A stretch of 6,978 bases of DNA from Verrucomicrobiota bacterium (GTDB lineage Bacteria; Verrucomicrobiota; Verrucomicrobiia; Chthoniobacterales; JAFAMB01): positions 1-6,978 of the forward strand of contig JAFAVN010000211.1 of the NCBI GenBank assembly GCA_019242435.1. The letters are read 5' to 3'. The notes under the pieces were generated by a model that had not been told where the DNA came from, searched no databases, and was given only the letters and a program-made list of their open reading frames with translations. Each line of letters starts with the position of its first letter. Positions within the stretch are counted from its first letter, which is position 1. Position numbers and translations under genes: made by a program. This document shows, piece after piece, positions 1 through 5,870 of the stretch.

Positions 1-43
1 GCGCATTTTTTAGGCGATTAGATCGGGGCGGCCAGGCTAGTGC

Positions 44-880
44 CTACACAGGCGCCAATGAAAAATCCGGACCGGTATTTCCGGTATCTGATTGTCGTTC
101 TTCCGATTGGCCGGTACCGGTTGGTTTCAATAATTCGCCTTGAACCATTGTCGGTTTTCCAATGGTAACATCACCGGAAAACTGGCCTCCGCGATCCACT
201 AGAAAACTCTTGGCATTCACCGAGCCGCGCAAAAACGCTCCTTTTTTCACGACGACCTTGCCGCTCGCTAGAATGCGGGCGGAAACGATCCCTTCGATCT
301 CGATCAATTCTCCTCGAATTGGTCGGACGAATTCTACTTCGGCCTTTTTATCGATAATAACCTGCTTACTCTCAACGCTACCGCTGAGCTTGCCCTTCAG
401 CTTAATGCGCAGAATCGTAGCGCAGATCAGGCTGCCGCGCATGTGACCCTGAATTTCGGCAGATTCGCAAATAACGCGATTGCTATTCAGGTCCCCTTTG
501 CTGGTAATCAGCAAAGACCCACGCGTCCGTATCGAGCGGCTATAGGAGCCGACGATTTTATAGTCCTGCAGATCGATGTAGGCTCCGCAAAGGGGGCAAA
601 TCGTAGAGGTCGCGTTCCTCCCAACTTCACGTCGCCCCGAGCACTCAAAGCACCGGGCAACAAACGTCCGCTGAACACCCAGCAAGCCTTCTACTCTTGC
701 GAGGAGCGACGGCTCTTTATGGCTCGGCGTCGGAGGGCCATGAGTTTGCGTCCGGCCACCCTTCGTAACCTGAATATACCCACTGCACTTGCGGCAATAG
801 GTCGATTTCGCCAATTCAGGTTCTAGCTGAATGTTACCGCAGTGAGGACATTGGACTTCGATTCGTCCTTTTGCAGCCAC
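44..880 (-). CDS. Bactofilin-like polymer-forming protein with two N-terminal zinc ribbons
   Basis: The protein has 278 residues and starts at GTG. An AGGAG Shine-Dalgarno site 5 nt upstream supports this start. Two zinc ribbons with identical spacing (C-x2-C-x14-C-x2-C) are visible, at C11/C14/C29/C32 and C77/C80/C95/C98, joined by a linker rich in Pro, Ser and Thr. From about residue 110 to 240 the sequence becomes short repeated strands alternating Gly with hydrophobic residues (for example GSVESKQVIIDKKAEVEF). This is the right-handed beta-helix pattern of the bactofilin domain. The last 30 residues are polar and probably disordered. Bactofilins self-assemble without nucleotide into filaments that scaffold envelope or cell-shape machinery. 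The zinc ribbons may bind a partner or nucleic acid, but that is inference. It lies 10 nt downstream of another bactofilin and is surely co-transcribed. Family assignment is confident; the specific role is unknown. Confidence 0.85.
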   Translation of the reverse strand: MAAKGRIEVQCPHCGNIQLEPELAKSTYCRKCSGYIQVTKGGRTQTHGPPTPSHKEPSLLARVEGLLGVQRTFVARCFECSGRREVGRNATSTICPLCGAYIDLQDYKIVGSYSRSIRTRGSLLITSKGDLNSNRVICESAEIQGHMRGSLICATILRIKLKGKLSGSVESKQVIIDKKAEVEFVRPIRGELIEIEGIVSARILASGKVVVKKGAFLRGSVNAKSFLVDRGGQFSGDVTIGKPTMVQGELLKPTGTGQSEERQSDTGNTGPDFSLAPV

Positions 881-885
881 TCAGA

Positions 886-890
886 CTCCT
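886..890 (-). promoter_or_regulatory. Ribosome binding site deciding the GTG start of the zinc-ribbon bactofilin
   Basis: On the minus strand AGGAG lies 5 nt before the GTG at 880. It directly follows the TAA stop (891-893) of the upstream bactofilin, so the second gene has its own ribosome binding site inside a 10-nt gap. Confidence 0.75.
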
Positions 891-1424
891 TTATCGCGGA
901 GCGCCGATTTCGTGTGGTTTCTCCTTTGAACTAAGCTCCTTGGCACCGAGCTCCTTCAGCATGTTTTTATTTGGGCTCACCTCAGACTTACCTACGAAAG
1001 TGGCGCCTTCTTCGATGATCAAACGGGTAGCTCTGAGGTCACCAATTAATTGAGAGCGTGATCGCAGCTCACAACGTTCCTGGACCGTGATATTACCGTT
1101 TACTTTGCCCATCACGATTACCGACTTAGCCTTCACTTCGCCCTGAACACTACCGTTCTCTCCCACCGTTAGAATTCCGTCGTTCGATGTAATCTCGCCT
1201 TCGATTTTCCCGTCGAAGGTGAATTCATTGGCGAATTTTATGGAACCTTTGATTTCGACATCGTTTGCTAGGGAGTTTTTATTTGGTATATCTGCCATAA
1301 CGGATTGGTTTTCTGTTAGAGTTTTTGGCTCTACGGCCTTCGCAATCGGAGGAATCTCCCCGGGTTCAGCTTCATCAGTAATCGGGCCTGATCCTGGCTT
1401 TTGGGGGATAAACTTCTTGAGCAC
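891..1424 (-). CDS. Bactofilin family cytoskeletal protein
   Basis: The protein has 177 residues. A charged, Pro-rich, probably disordered N-terminus (about 1-50) precedes one bactofilin beta-helix domain at about 52-148. That domain shows the repeating pattern of the family: VEIKGSIKF, FDGKIEGEI, LTVGENGSVQGEVKAKSVIV, GKVNGNITV, LIGDLRATRLIIEEGATF. The C-terminus (about 149-177) is a charged Lys/Glu-rich tail. Size and layout match typical bactofilins, cytoplasmic filament formers that often sit on the inner face of the membrane. GTG at 1424 is the only usable start after the in-frame TGA at 1470-1472, but it has no clear Shine-Dalgarno site. Met43 (ATG at 1298) is an alternative that would keep the whole domain. 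It is the first gene of a two-gene operon with the zinc-ribbon bactofilin, and the two may co-polymerise. Confidence 0.88.
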   Translation of the reverse strand: MLKKFIPQKPGSGPITDEAEPGEIPPIAKAVEPKTLTENQSVMADIPNKNSLANDVEIKGSIKFANEFTFDGKIEGEITSNDGILTVGENGSVQGEVKAKSVIVMGKVNGNITVQERCELRSRSQLIGDLRATRLIIEEGATFVGKSEVSPNKNMLKELGAKELSSKEKPHEIGAPR

Positions 1425-1564
1425 GGTCGCAAGTATGGATTTCCGAATTGGAATGTCAACGCCAACCCCTCAGGAAAACGCGAGAACCCGGGTGAACGGA
1501 TCCGGTGGCCGACATGCGCATCAACCCGCACTGAGCTTAGTTCAAGCGCTATGAACGGGTCGCC

Positions 1565-1585
1565 GCGCGCTGCCGCCCAGCGCGC
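1565..1585. repeat. Perfect 8-bp GC-rich inverted repeat
   Basis: GCGCGCTG (1565-1572) and CAGCGCGC (1578-1585) are exact inverse complements around a 5-nt loop. No T run follows on either strand. It lies about 140 nt upstream of the bactofilin start and about 255 nt upstream of the small exported-protein gene. It could be a binding site or part of a folded RNA. Confidence 0.5.
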
Positions 1586-1755
1586 AACCTCTTCAGGACA
1601 AAGGCTTCGACGTTGGGAAGCCGCTCAGGCTGTTCTGGAGCCTCGCTCTACCGATCCTAACGTTCTCCGCTTTTAATCTTACGGTCACGCGGATGGGCGA
1701 CTGCCGGATTTCGCCCCGCCACGTAACCGCGAATCGCGCCGCACGTCTCTATCTA

Positions 1756-1799
1756 GGGCCACCTGTTGGCGAGGCATTCCCTCGCGAGCAGGTCGGCCC
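1756..1799 (+). repeat. Long interrupted stem-loop in the leader of the small exported-protein gene
   Basis: Paired segments, outside to inside, are GGGCC (1756-1760) with GGCCC (1795-1799), ACCTG (1761-1765) with CAGGT (1789-1793), and GCGAGG (1769-1774) with CCTCGC (1780-1785). This gives 16 Watson-Crick pairs with one 3x3 internal loop, one bulge and a 5-nt apical loop. The stem ends about 40 nt before the ATG at 1840. It lacks a T run. I do not recognise it as a known riboswitch. Confidence 0.55.
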
Positions 1800-1839
1800 C
1801 GTGGTAAAGTTGATTAAGGCCACGCAAAAGGATTATTTA

Positions 1840-2091
1840 ATGAAAAAGTATCTATTGTTGCTTCTCGCGTTTGCGGGACTTTTTTTTCTGGTTCCTACGA
1901 AAGCTGATGCCGGAGTTTCTTTCGTTATAACTCCCGGTTTTTACGGCGGTTACTACGGAGGGTATTATCCAGCGTACGGCTATTACCCGGGTTACTATTA
2001 CAGCCCATATTGGTATGGCGGATGGCACAGATCTTACTACTGGGGCTATCATCGCGGATGGCATCGTGGTTGGCACCGTCACTGGCGCTAA
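1840..2091 (+). CDS. Small secreted Gly/Tyr/Trp-rich protein
   Basis: The protein has 83 residues. The start at 1840 is chosen because AAGGA (1828-1832) lies 7 nt upstream and because it places a textbook Sec signal peptide at the N-terminus: MKK, a long Leu/Phe core, then a likely cut after Ala-Asp-Ala at residue 24. A longer in-frame reading from 1693 would bury the signal. The predicted mature chain of 59 residues is of low complexity, with about 16 Tyr, 13 Gly and 6 Trp. It starts with GGYY/PGYY-type repeats and ends in a basic aromatic stretch of GWHR repeats. Small exported GY-rich proteins of this style occur in many Gram-negative bacteria, mostly without known function. Surface, matrix or metal binding through His/Trp is conceivable but is inference. 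It is a single-gene unit closed by a terminator. Confidence 0.75.
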   Translation: MKKYLLLLLAFAGLFFLVPTKADAGVSFVITPGFYGGYYGGYYPAYGYYPGYYYSPYWYGGWHRSYYWGYHRGWHRGWHRHWR

Positions 2092-2119
2092 ACGCTAAGC
2101 TGGTTCCAGCAAAAAACTT

Positions 2120-2153
2120 GCTCCCGAGTCACCTTGACCCGGGAGCTTTTTTT
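2120..2153 (+). terminator. Intrinsic terminator after the small exported-protein gene
   Basis: GCTCCCG (2120-2126) pairs with CGGGAGC (2140-2146). Inside, GTCA (2128-2131) pairs with TGAC (2135-2138) across one A/C mismatch, leaving a 3-nt loop. A run of seven T (2147-2153) follows directly. It starts 28 nt after the stop codon at 2091. An A run (2111-2116) on the other side gives weak potential for termination on the opposite strand. Confidence 0.9.
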
Positions 2154-2198
2154 ATGGCCGCCGACCGAATTTGACGCCATGTCCACAACACCTTAGAA

Positions 2199-2214
2199 GG
2201 TCCGGGCAAGGACC
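2199..2214 (+). promoter_or_regulatory. Hairpin enclosing the Shine-Dalgarno site of the ABC ATPase
   Basis: GGTCC (2199-2203) and GGACC (2210-2214) form a 5-bp GC-rich stem with a 6-nt loop. The ribosome binding site AAGGA (2208-2212) lies partly in the loop and partly in the 3' strand, 4 nt before the ATG at 2217. If the stem forms in the mRNA it would hide the ribosome binding site. The stem is seen; regulation is inferred. Confidence 0.4.
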
Positions 2215-2216
2215 AC

Positions 2217-3002
2217 ATGATTTCAGCTCGGAATTTGACAAGACGCTTTCGGGATCTGGTCGCCGTTCGCGACGTTTCTTTTAATGTCAAAAAAAGCGAG
2301 ATTTTCGCTTTTCTCGGTCCCAACGGTGCAGGCAAAAGCACCACCATCAAAATGCTGACGACCCTCCTTGCTCCCAGCAGCGGATCGATTGAAATCGACG
2401 GCCTGAGCCCACTAAATCAACCGCACGAGGTCAGGAAGAGAATCGGTATCGTCTTTCAGGACCCTAGTCTCGATAGCGAGCTGACAGCTTATGAGAATAT
2501 GGATTTTCACGGGGTGCTCTATCATGTGCCCAAACGAACACGACGAGAACGAATCCCCCGGCTTTTGCAAGTCTTCGGGCTCTGGGATCGGCGAAATAAC
2601 CCGACCAAAGAGTTCTCCGGCGGAATGCGGCGTCGCCTGGAGATCGCTCGCTGCCTTTTGCACACCCCAAAAATTATTTTCCTCGACGAGCCCACATTAG
2701 GCTTAGATCCGCAAACTCGGCACCAGCTTTGGGCTCAGGTTAAGCAACTTAACCAGGAAGAGCAGGTAACCGTTTTTCTGACCACCCATTATATGGAAGA
2801 GGCGGAGAGAGTCGCCGATCGGATCGCGATTATCGATCACGGCCGTATCATCGCCGAGGGGACGACTGAACAACTGAAAGCCACCACGGCAGCCGATTCC
2901 CTGGAACAGGCTTTTCTCAGTCTTACCGGTTCCACTATTCGTGAGGAAGAAGCTTCCTCCCTTGACCGCATGCGAAACATGGCCAGGCTCTTCCGGCGCT
3001 AG
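2217..3002 (+). CDS. ABC-2 type exporter ATP-binding protein (DrrA-like)
   Basis: A 261-residue ATPase with every canonical ABC motif: Walker A GPNGAGKST (34-42), Q-loop Gln81 in VFQDPSLD, the signature FSGGM (133-137, a variant of LSGGQ), Walker B IIFLDE (153-158), D-loop LGLD (161-164) and switch His191 in TTHYMEEAERVADR. The C-terminus has the LEQAFLSLTG motif typical of the daunorubicin-resistance (DrrA/CcmA) subfamily. It is shorter than the usual DrrA of about 310-330 residues, having only a brief tail after that motif. It hydrolyses ATP in the cytoplasm to power the membrane partner encoded next. ATG at 2217 has AAGGA 4 nt upstream, enclosed in a small hairpin. Substrate is not predictable; drugs, lipids and polysaccharides are all exported by this class. 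Confidence 0.95.
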   Translation: MISARNLTRRFRDLVAVRDVSFNVKKSEIFAFLGPNGAGKSTTIKMLTTLLAPSSGSIEIDGLSPLNQPHEVRKRIGIVFQDPSLDSELTAYENMDFHGVLYHVPKRTRRERIPRLLQVFGLWDRRNNPTKEFSGGMRRRLEIARCLLHTPKIIFLDEPTLGLDPQTRHQLWAQVKQLNQEEQVTVFLTTHYMEEAERVADRIAIIDHGRIIAEGTTEQLKATTAADSLEQAFLSLTGSTIREEEASSLDRMRNMARLFRR

Positions 3003-3071
3003 CGTGCATTGCTAACAGACGAGCAGCCAAAGAAGTATCGGCCACGCAGCTTGTGTGAGAAATTCGCGCTG

Positions 3072-3818
3072 ATGAGTTGCATCTACATCCTGTGGATTCG
3101 CCAACTGACGCGTTACGTTCGGTCGCGCTCCCGAATGATTGCCTCACTCGGCCAGCCGGTACTCTACCTTTTGGCGTTGGGTTTTGGTTTTGGTCCTATT
3201 TTCCAAAAAGCGGGCGAAGGCAATTACCTGCAATTTCTCGCGCCCGGGGTGATCGGGATGACAGTCCTGTTCGCTTCGATGTTTTCCGGCATAGAATTGA
3301 TCTGGGATCGGCAGTTCGGGTTCTTGAAAGAGACATTGGTTGCACCGGTTCCCCGGATTTTAATCATGCTCGGCCGCACCCTCGGAGGAGCGACTGTCGC
3401 CGTTCTCCAGGGGTTGATTGTCATTGTGGTCTGCTCTATCGCCGGATTTCGTCCTGCGAATTGGGCGTTCGTTCCTGTCGCGTTCATATACATGGCGCTC
3501 ATCGGTATTCTATTTACTGCTCTTGGTACCGCCGTCGCCTCGTTGCTTTCGGACTTTCAGGGGTTCCAATTAGTCATGAATTTCCTGGTGATGCCGGTTT
3601 ATTTCCTTTCGGGCGCCCTTTACCCTTTAAAGAATGCGCCCGCTGTCCTTGAAGCCATCGCGCGGGCTGACCCTTTGGCTTACGGCGTCGATGGTCTACG
3701 CGGAGCATTTCTGGGCACTTGGCATTTCGGATTGGTGACCGATTTCGGGGTCCTCATAGCCACGGCTCTCTTGTTCCTGGTTGTCGGGGCGTATTTATTT
3801 AATCGGATTCAGCTGTGA
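3072..3818 (+). CDS. ABC-2 type transporter permease (DrrB-like)
   Basis: A 248-residue integral membrane protein of the ABC2_membrane family. The N-terminus (IYILWIRQLTRYVRSRSRMI) is the usual cytoplasmic amphipathic helix. About six membrane segments follow, near 27-44, 55-75, 103-123, 130-157, 163-185 and 218-240. Family landmarks are visible: DRQFGFLKETLVAPVPR (79-95, coupling region), SGALYPLKNAP (180-190) and ADPLAYGVDGLR (199-210). It forms the transmembrane pore with the upstream ATPase. Start choice: ATG at 3072 places the conserved N-terminus as in relatives, though the Shine-Dalgarno site is weak (GTGAGA near 3055-3060). A TTG at 3009 would add 21 polar residues and has no Shine-Dalgarno site. 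The frame is the same as the ATPase, separated by one TAG. The stop is followed immediately by a large palindrome. Confidence 0.92.
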   Translation: MSCIYILWIRQLTRYVRSRSRMIASLGQPVLYLLALGFGFGPIFQKAGEGNYLQFLAPGVIGMTVLFASMFSGIELIWDRQFGFLKETLVAPVPRILIMLGRTLGGATVAVLQGLIVIVVCSIAGFRPANWAFVPVAFIYMALIGILFTALGTAVASLLSDFQGFQLVMNFLVMPVYFLSGALYPLKNAPAVLEAIARADPLAYGVDGLRGAFLGTWHFGLVTDFGVLIATALLFLVVGAYLFNRIQL

Positions 3819-4100
3819 GTCCCGGATCGACTGAATGATGGGCTACTCAGCGCCATGGCGGGGAGCCGCTTTATAGGCGCGCAGTTTTATCGGCGACGAG
3901 CAGGCGGCTCCCGGGAATAGAGCGGTTGCGGCTAACCCTTGCGGCGCATCTCTAGAAATTGAATGAGACGCTGCTCGGCGATCGGAACATCTTGGACCAT
4001 GCCCGGGAGCCGCCCGTTAGCAACCCGATAGAGCTGCGCGCCTAAAAAGCGGCTTCCCTCCATGGCGCTGAGTAGAGCCCATCATTCAGTCCCCCGGGAC
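3819..4100. repeat. 282-nt interrupted palindrome between convergent genes
   Basis: The left arm 3819-3915 and the reverse complement of 4002-4100 align over about 100 columns with about 80 identities (hand count). Matched blocks are GTCCCGG, ACTGAATGATGGGCT, ACTCAGCGCCATGG, AGCCGCTTT, TAGGCGCGCAG, TATCGG and GGCGGCTCCCGGG. Differences include a 2-nt insertion (CT) in the right arm and one diverged 10-nt patch. The 86-nt centre (3916-4001) has its own short stem: GCG-CA-TCTC against GAGA-CGC. The left arm begins on the base after the permease stop; the right arm includes the last six codons and stop of the kinase. No flanking target duplication and no transposase are seen. It could be a MITE-like element, an inverted duplication, or a bidirectional 3'-end structure. 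This is also the only gap between the permease and the kinase. Confidence 0.8.
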
Positions 4101-5608
4101 ATCCGCGCCAGCTGATGATTGGCCGGCTGCAATTGCTGAAACAACTCTCGATAGACCTGATACCGGGCATCGAGTCGTTTGACCTGCTCCGGATCGGGCT
4201 CAATCGAGATCTCTTGCCGCCGAGCCACCGATGCCGCCTCAGAGCCGTTGGCGAAGATGCCGGTTCCGATGCCAGCCGCCAAAGCAACGCCCAATGCAAC
4301 TGCCTCGCGAATGGGGCTGATCTTGAGGACTGAGCCGAACGTGTCTGCCTTGATTTGAGCAAGTAATCGATTCTGCATCGGGATACCGATTGTCACGATT
4401 TCGGCTGGACGGGGCTGGCCGGCAATCGTTTCCATGGCTTCAATGATGGCCCGAGCTTCAAAGGCGATCCCTTCCAACACGGCTCTGAACATGGCCGCAC
4501 GAGTTGTAGTAGCGCGAAGTCCTACGAACGCGCCTGCCGCTTGGGCATCCGGAAAAGGGGTCAAGCTACGGACCAGATGCGGCAGAAACAGCGGGACCGC
4601 GTACTGAGTGTTTTCAGCCTCTGCCGTCAGGGTCGCAAAATCTGCGTTGCCTCCTAGCTGTCTTTGAAACCATTCGATGGCTGCTCCCGCCGTGAACAAA
4701 CCGCCGGTCAGATAGACCATCGGTTCGTCAATCCACACTGCGCCTTGAGCGAGTCCGTGTTCGGGAAGCGTTCGGCTGAACTTAGGTTTTTCTGCGATTG
4801 CCAGCAATGTTCCGGACGTTCCCAGACTATCCGTAAGGACTTCTTTCGCCAACCCACTAACCGCAAACGTGCCGCTGAGTTGATCATGGATACCGACGCA
4901 GACCACGCAATCCGCCGGCAAATTCGTTGCACTGGCTGCAGCCGCGGTGACTGGACCGAGTGGAGTTCCACTGCGCAACACCGGCGGAAACGAACCCGGG
5001 TCCACACCAGCGTCCTTGATCAGCTCTGCAGCCCATGTCCTCTTGGCCAGATTATAGGCTAACGTTCGGCAGGCCAGGCTCGGGTCGGTTGCGGGAACAC
5101 CAGAGAGCCGGTAGGCGATGTAGTCAGCCATGTGGAGCCACCGCTTAGCGCGAGCGAACGCCTGCGGATTCCGATTTTTTAACCAGAGAACCTTACAAAG
5201 CCCGAACATCGGATCCGGGTTTAACCCGGTTACTTGAAATAACCGCTCGTAACCGATTCGTTCACAGAGCCACGCATATTCCCCAGTGGTTCTAAGGTCA
5301 AACCAGGCGATTGCAGATGCGACAGGCTCGCCATTGGAATCGATGGGAAAGAGCGATTCAGCTACACCAGAGACCGCAATCCCTGGAATCTTTCCGGGCG
5401 ATCCCAGTTTGGAAATCAGCTCTCGGAGGGTTCGGCACGCGGCCTGCCAGATGGGTTCAGGTTCGAAATCAGTCCATCCAGGTTTGGGATAAGAAAGCGG
5501 CGTCCTCTGGTCAGCTTGAGCTGCGATCTTTCCTGTCTTGTCGATGGCCAGGCATTTGATGTTGGTGGTCCCAATATCAAGCCCAAGCAGCAAATTTTGG
5601 TGGGGCAT
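4082..5608 (-). CDS. FGGY-family carbohydrate kinase
   Basis: A 508-residue, full-length sugar kinase of the ASKHA fold, using ATP to phosphorylate a sugar or polyol in the cytoplasm. The N-terminal domain opens with the phosphate-binding loop LDIGTTNIKC (10-19) and carries AWFDLRTTGEYAWL (101-114), a substrate-side segment. FGLCKVLWLKNRNP (135-148) resembles FGGY signature 1 with Gly in place of the usual Pro/Ser/Thr. The likely catalytic base is Asp242 in VGIHDQLSGTFA. Next come LGTSGTLLA (262-270), AGAFVGLRA (358-366) and MFRAVLEGIAFEAR (373-386) of the C-terminal domain. The Gly-rich adenosine-binding motif, usually like GGGARS, reads IGIPMQN (407-413), an odd divergence. The ATG at 5608 is the only start after an in-frame TGA 18 nt upstream; Shine-Dalgarno is weak. 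Substrate (xylulose-, gluconate- or other-type) cannot be decided. It is divergent from a sugar-binding protein gene, which suggests a shared pathway. Confidence 0.9.
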   Translation of the reverse strand: MPHQNLLLGLDIGTTNIKCLAIDKTGKIAAQADQRTPLSYPKPGWTDFEPEPIWQAACRTLRELISKLGSPGKIPGIAVSGVAESLFPIDSNGEPVASAIAWFDLRTTGEYAWLCERIGYERLFQVTGLNPDPMFGLCKVLWLKNRNPQAFARAKRWLHMADYIAYRLSGVPATDPSLACRTLAYNLAKRTWAAELIKDAGVDPGSFPPVLRSGTPLGPVTAAAASATNLPADCVVCVGIHDQLSGTFAVSGLAKEVLTDSLGTSGTLLAIAEKPKFSRTLPEHGLAQGAVWIDEPMVYLTGGLFTAGAAIEWFQRQLGGNADFATLTAEAENTQYAVPLFLPHLVRSLTPFPDAQAAGAFVGLRATTTRAAMFRAVLEGIAFEARAIIEAMETIAGQPRPAEIVTIGIPMQNRLLAQIKADTFGSVLKISPIREAVALGVALAAGIGTGIFANGSEAASVARRQEISIEPDPEQVKRLDARYQVYRELFQQLQPANHQLARMSRGTE

Positions 5609-5870
5609 TGGCGCAGGGGTTCTTCAAGGCCGGCTAGTTTCCTGTCCCGTAAATAACATGGCTTTTGTTGCGATCAAAAAGGCTGCCGGCGAGGCGTAAG
5701 GAGGGTGCATATCTAACAGAAAACCAGTTGCGGGGATCAAAGAACGATCCAATTCGACAGCCGATTGCGATCTATTTAGCGCCGGATCCACTTTGTCCAC
5801 GTCCGCGCGTTTCCGTTACATCCATTGTGTCCCCAAAAACCCGGCGGTTCAGCCCCAGCGGATCGCTTAG

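Larger units (their letters stand above)
1425..1839. other. Gene-free divergent region with a series of stem-loops
   Basis: This 415-nt stretch separates the minus-strand bactofilin operon from the plus-strand small exported-protein gene. I see no convincing coding sequence, tRNA or rRNA. By eye it holds inverted repeats at 1565-1585 (8-bp perfect stem), 1627-1643 (AGGCT/AGCCT), 1679-1726 (TTACG/CGTAA enclosing GGGCGA/TCGCCC), 1756-1799 (long stem) and 1800-1824 (CGTGG/CCACG). None is followed by a T run, so they are not obvious terminators. Promoters for both flanking units should lie here, but I could not place convincing -35/-10 boxes. It may be a structured leader or an undescribed small RNA. 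Confidence 0.5.

Noticed and set aside
1693..1839. 49-codon N-terminal extension of the small exported protein
   Set aside because: It would place the signal peptide in the middle of the protein and overlaps the stem-loop region; the internal ATG at 1840 has a good ribosome binding site.
2171..2198. Promoter for the ABC exporter with TTGACG as -35
   Set aside because: The -35 is good, but the best -10 at 16 nt spacing (TTAGAA) matches the consensus poorly, so it was not listed.
3009..3071. TTG start giving a 269-residue permease
   Set aside because: There is no Shine-Dalgarno site, and the extra 21 residues are polar and outside the family's usual N-terminus; kept only as an alternative.
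3819..4100. Ordinary rho-independent terminator for the two convergent genes
   Set aside because: The inverted repeat is far longer than a terminator stem and has no T run at either end, so simple termination does not explain it.
4042..4362. 106-codon minus-strand open frame overlapping the kinase 3' end
   Set aside because: It is an out-of-frame shadow of the kinase, rich in Arg and Ser, that merely runs on into the palindrome.
5698..5710. Strong Shine-Dalgarno-like AAGGAGGG followed by GTG
   Set aside because: The frame from that GTG stops after three codons, so there is no gene to translate.
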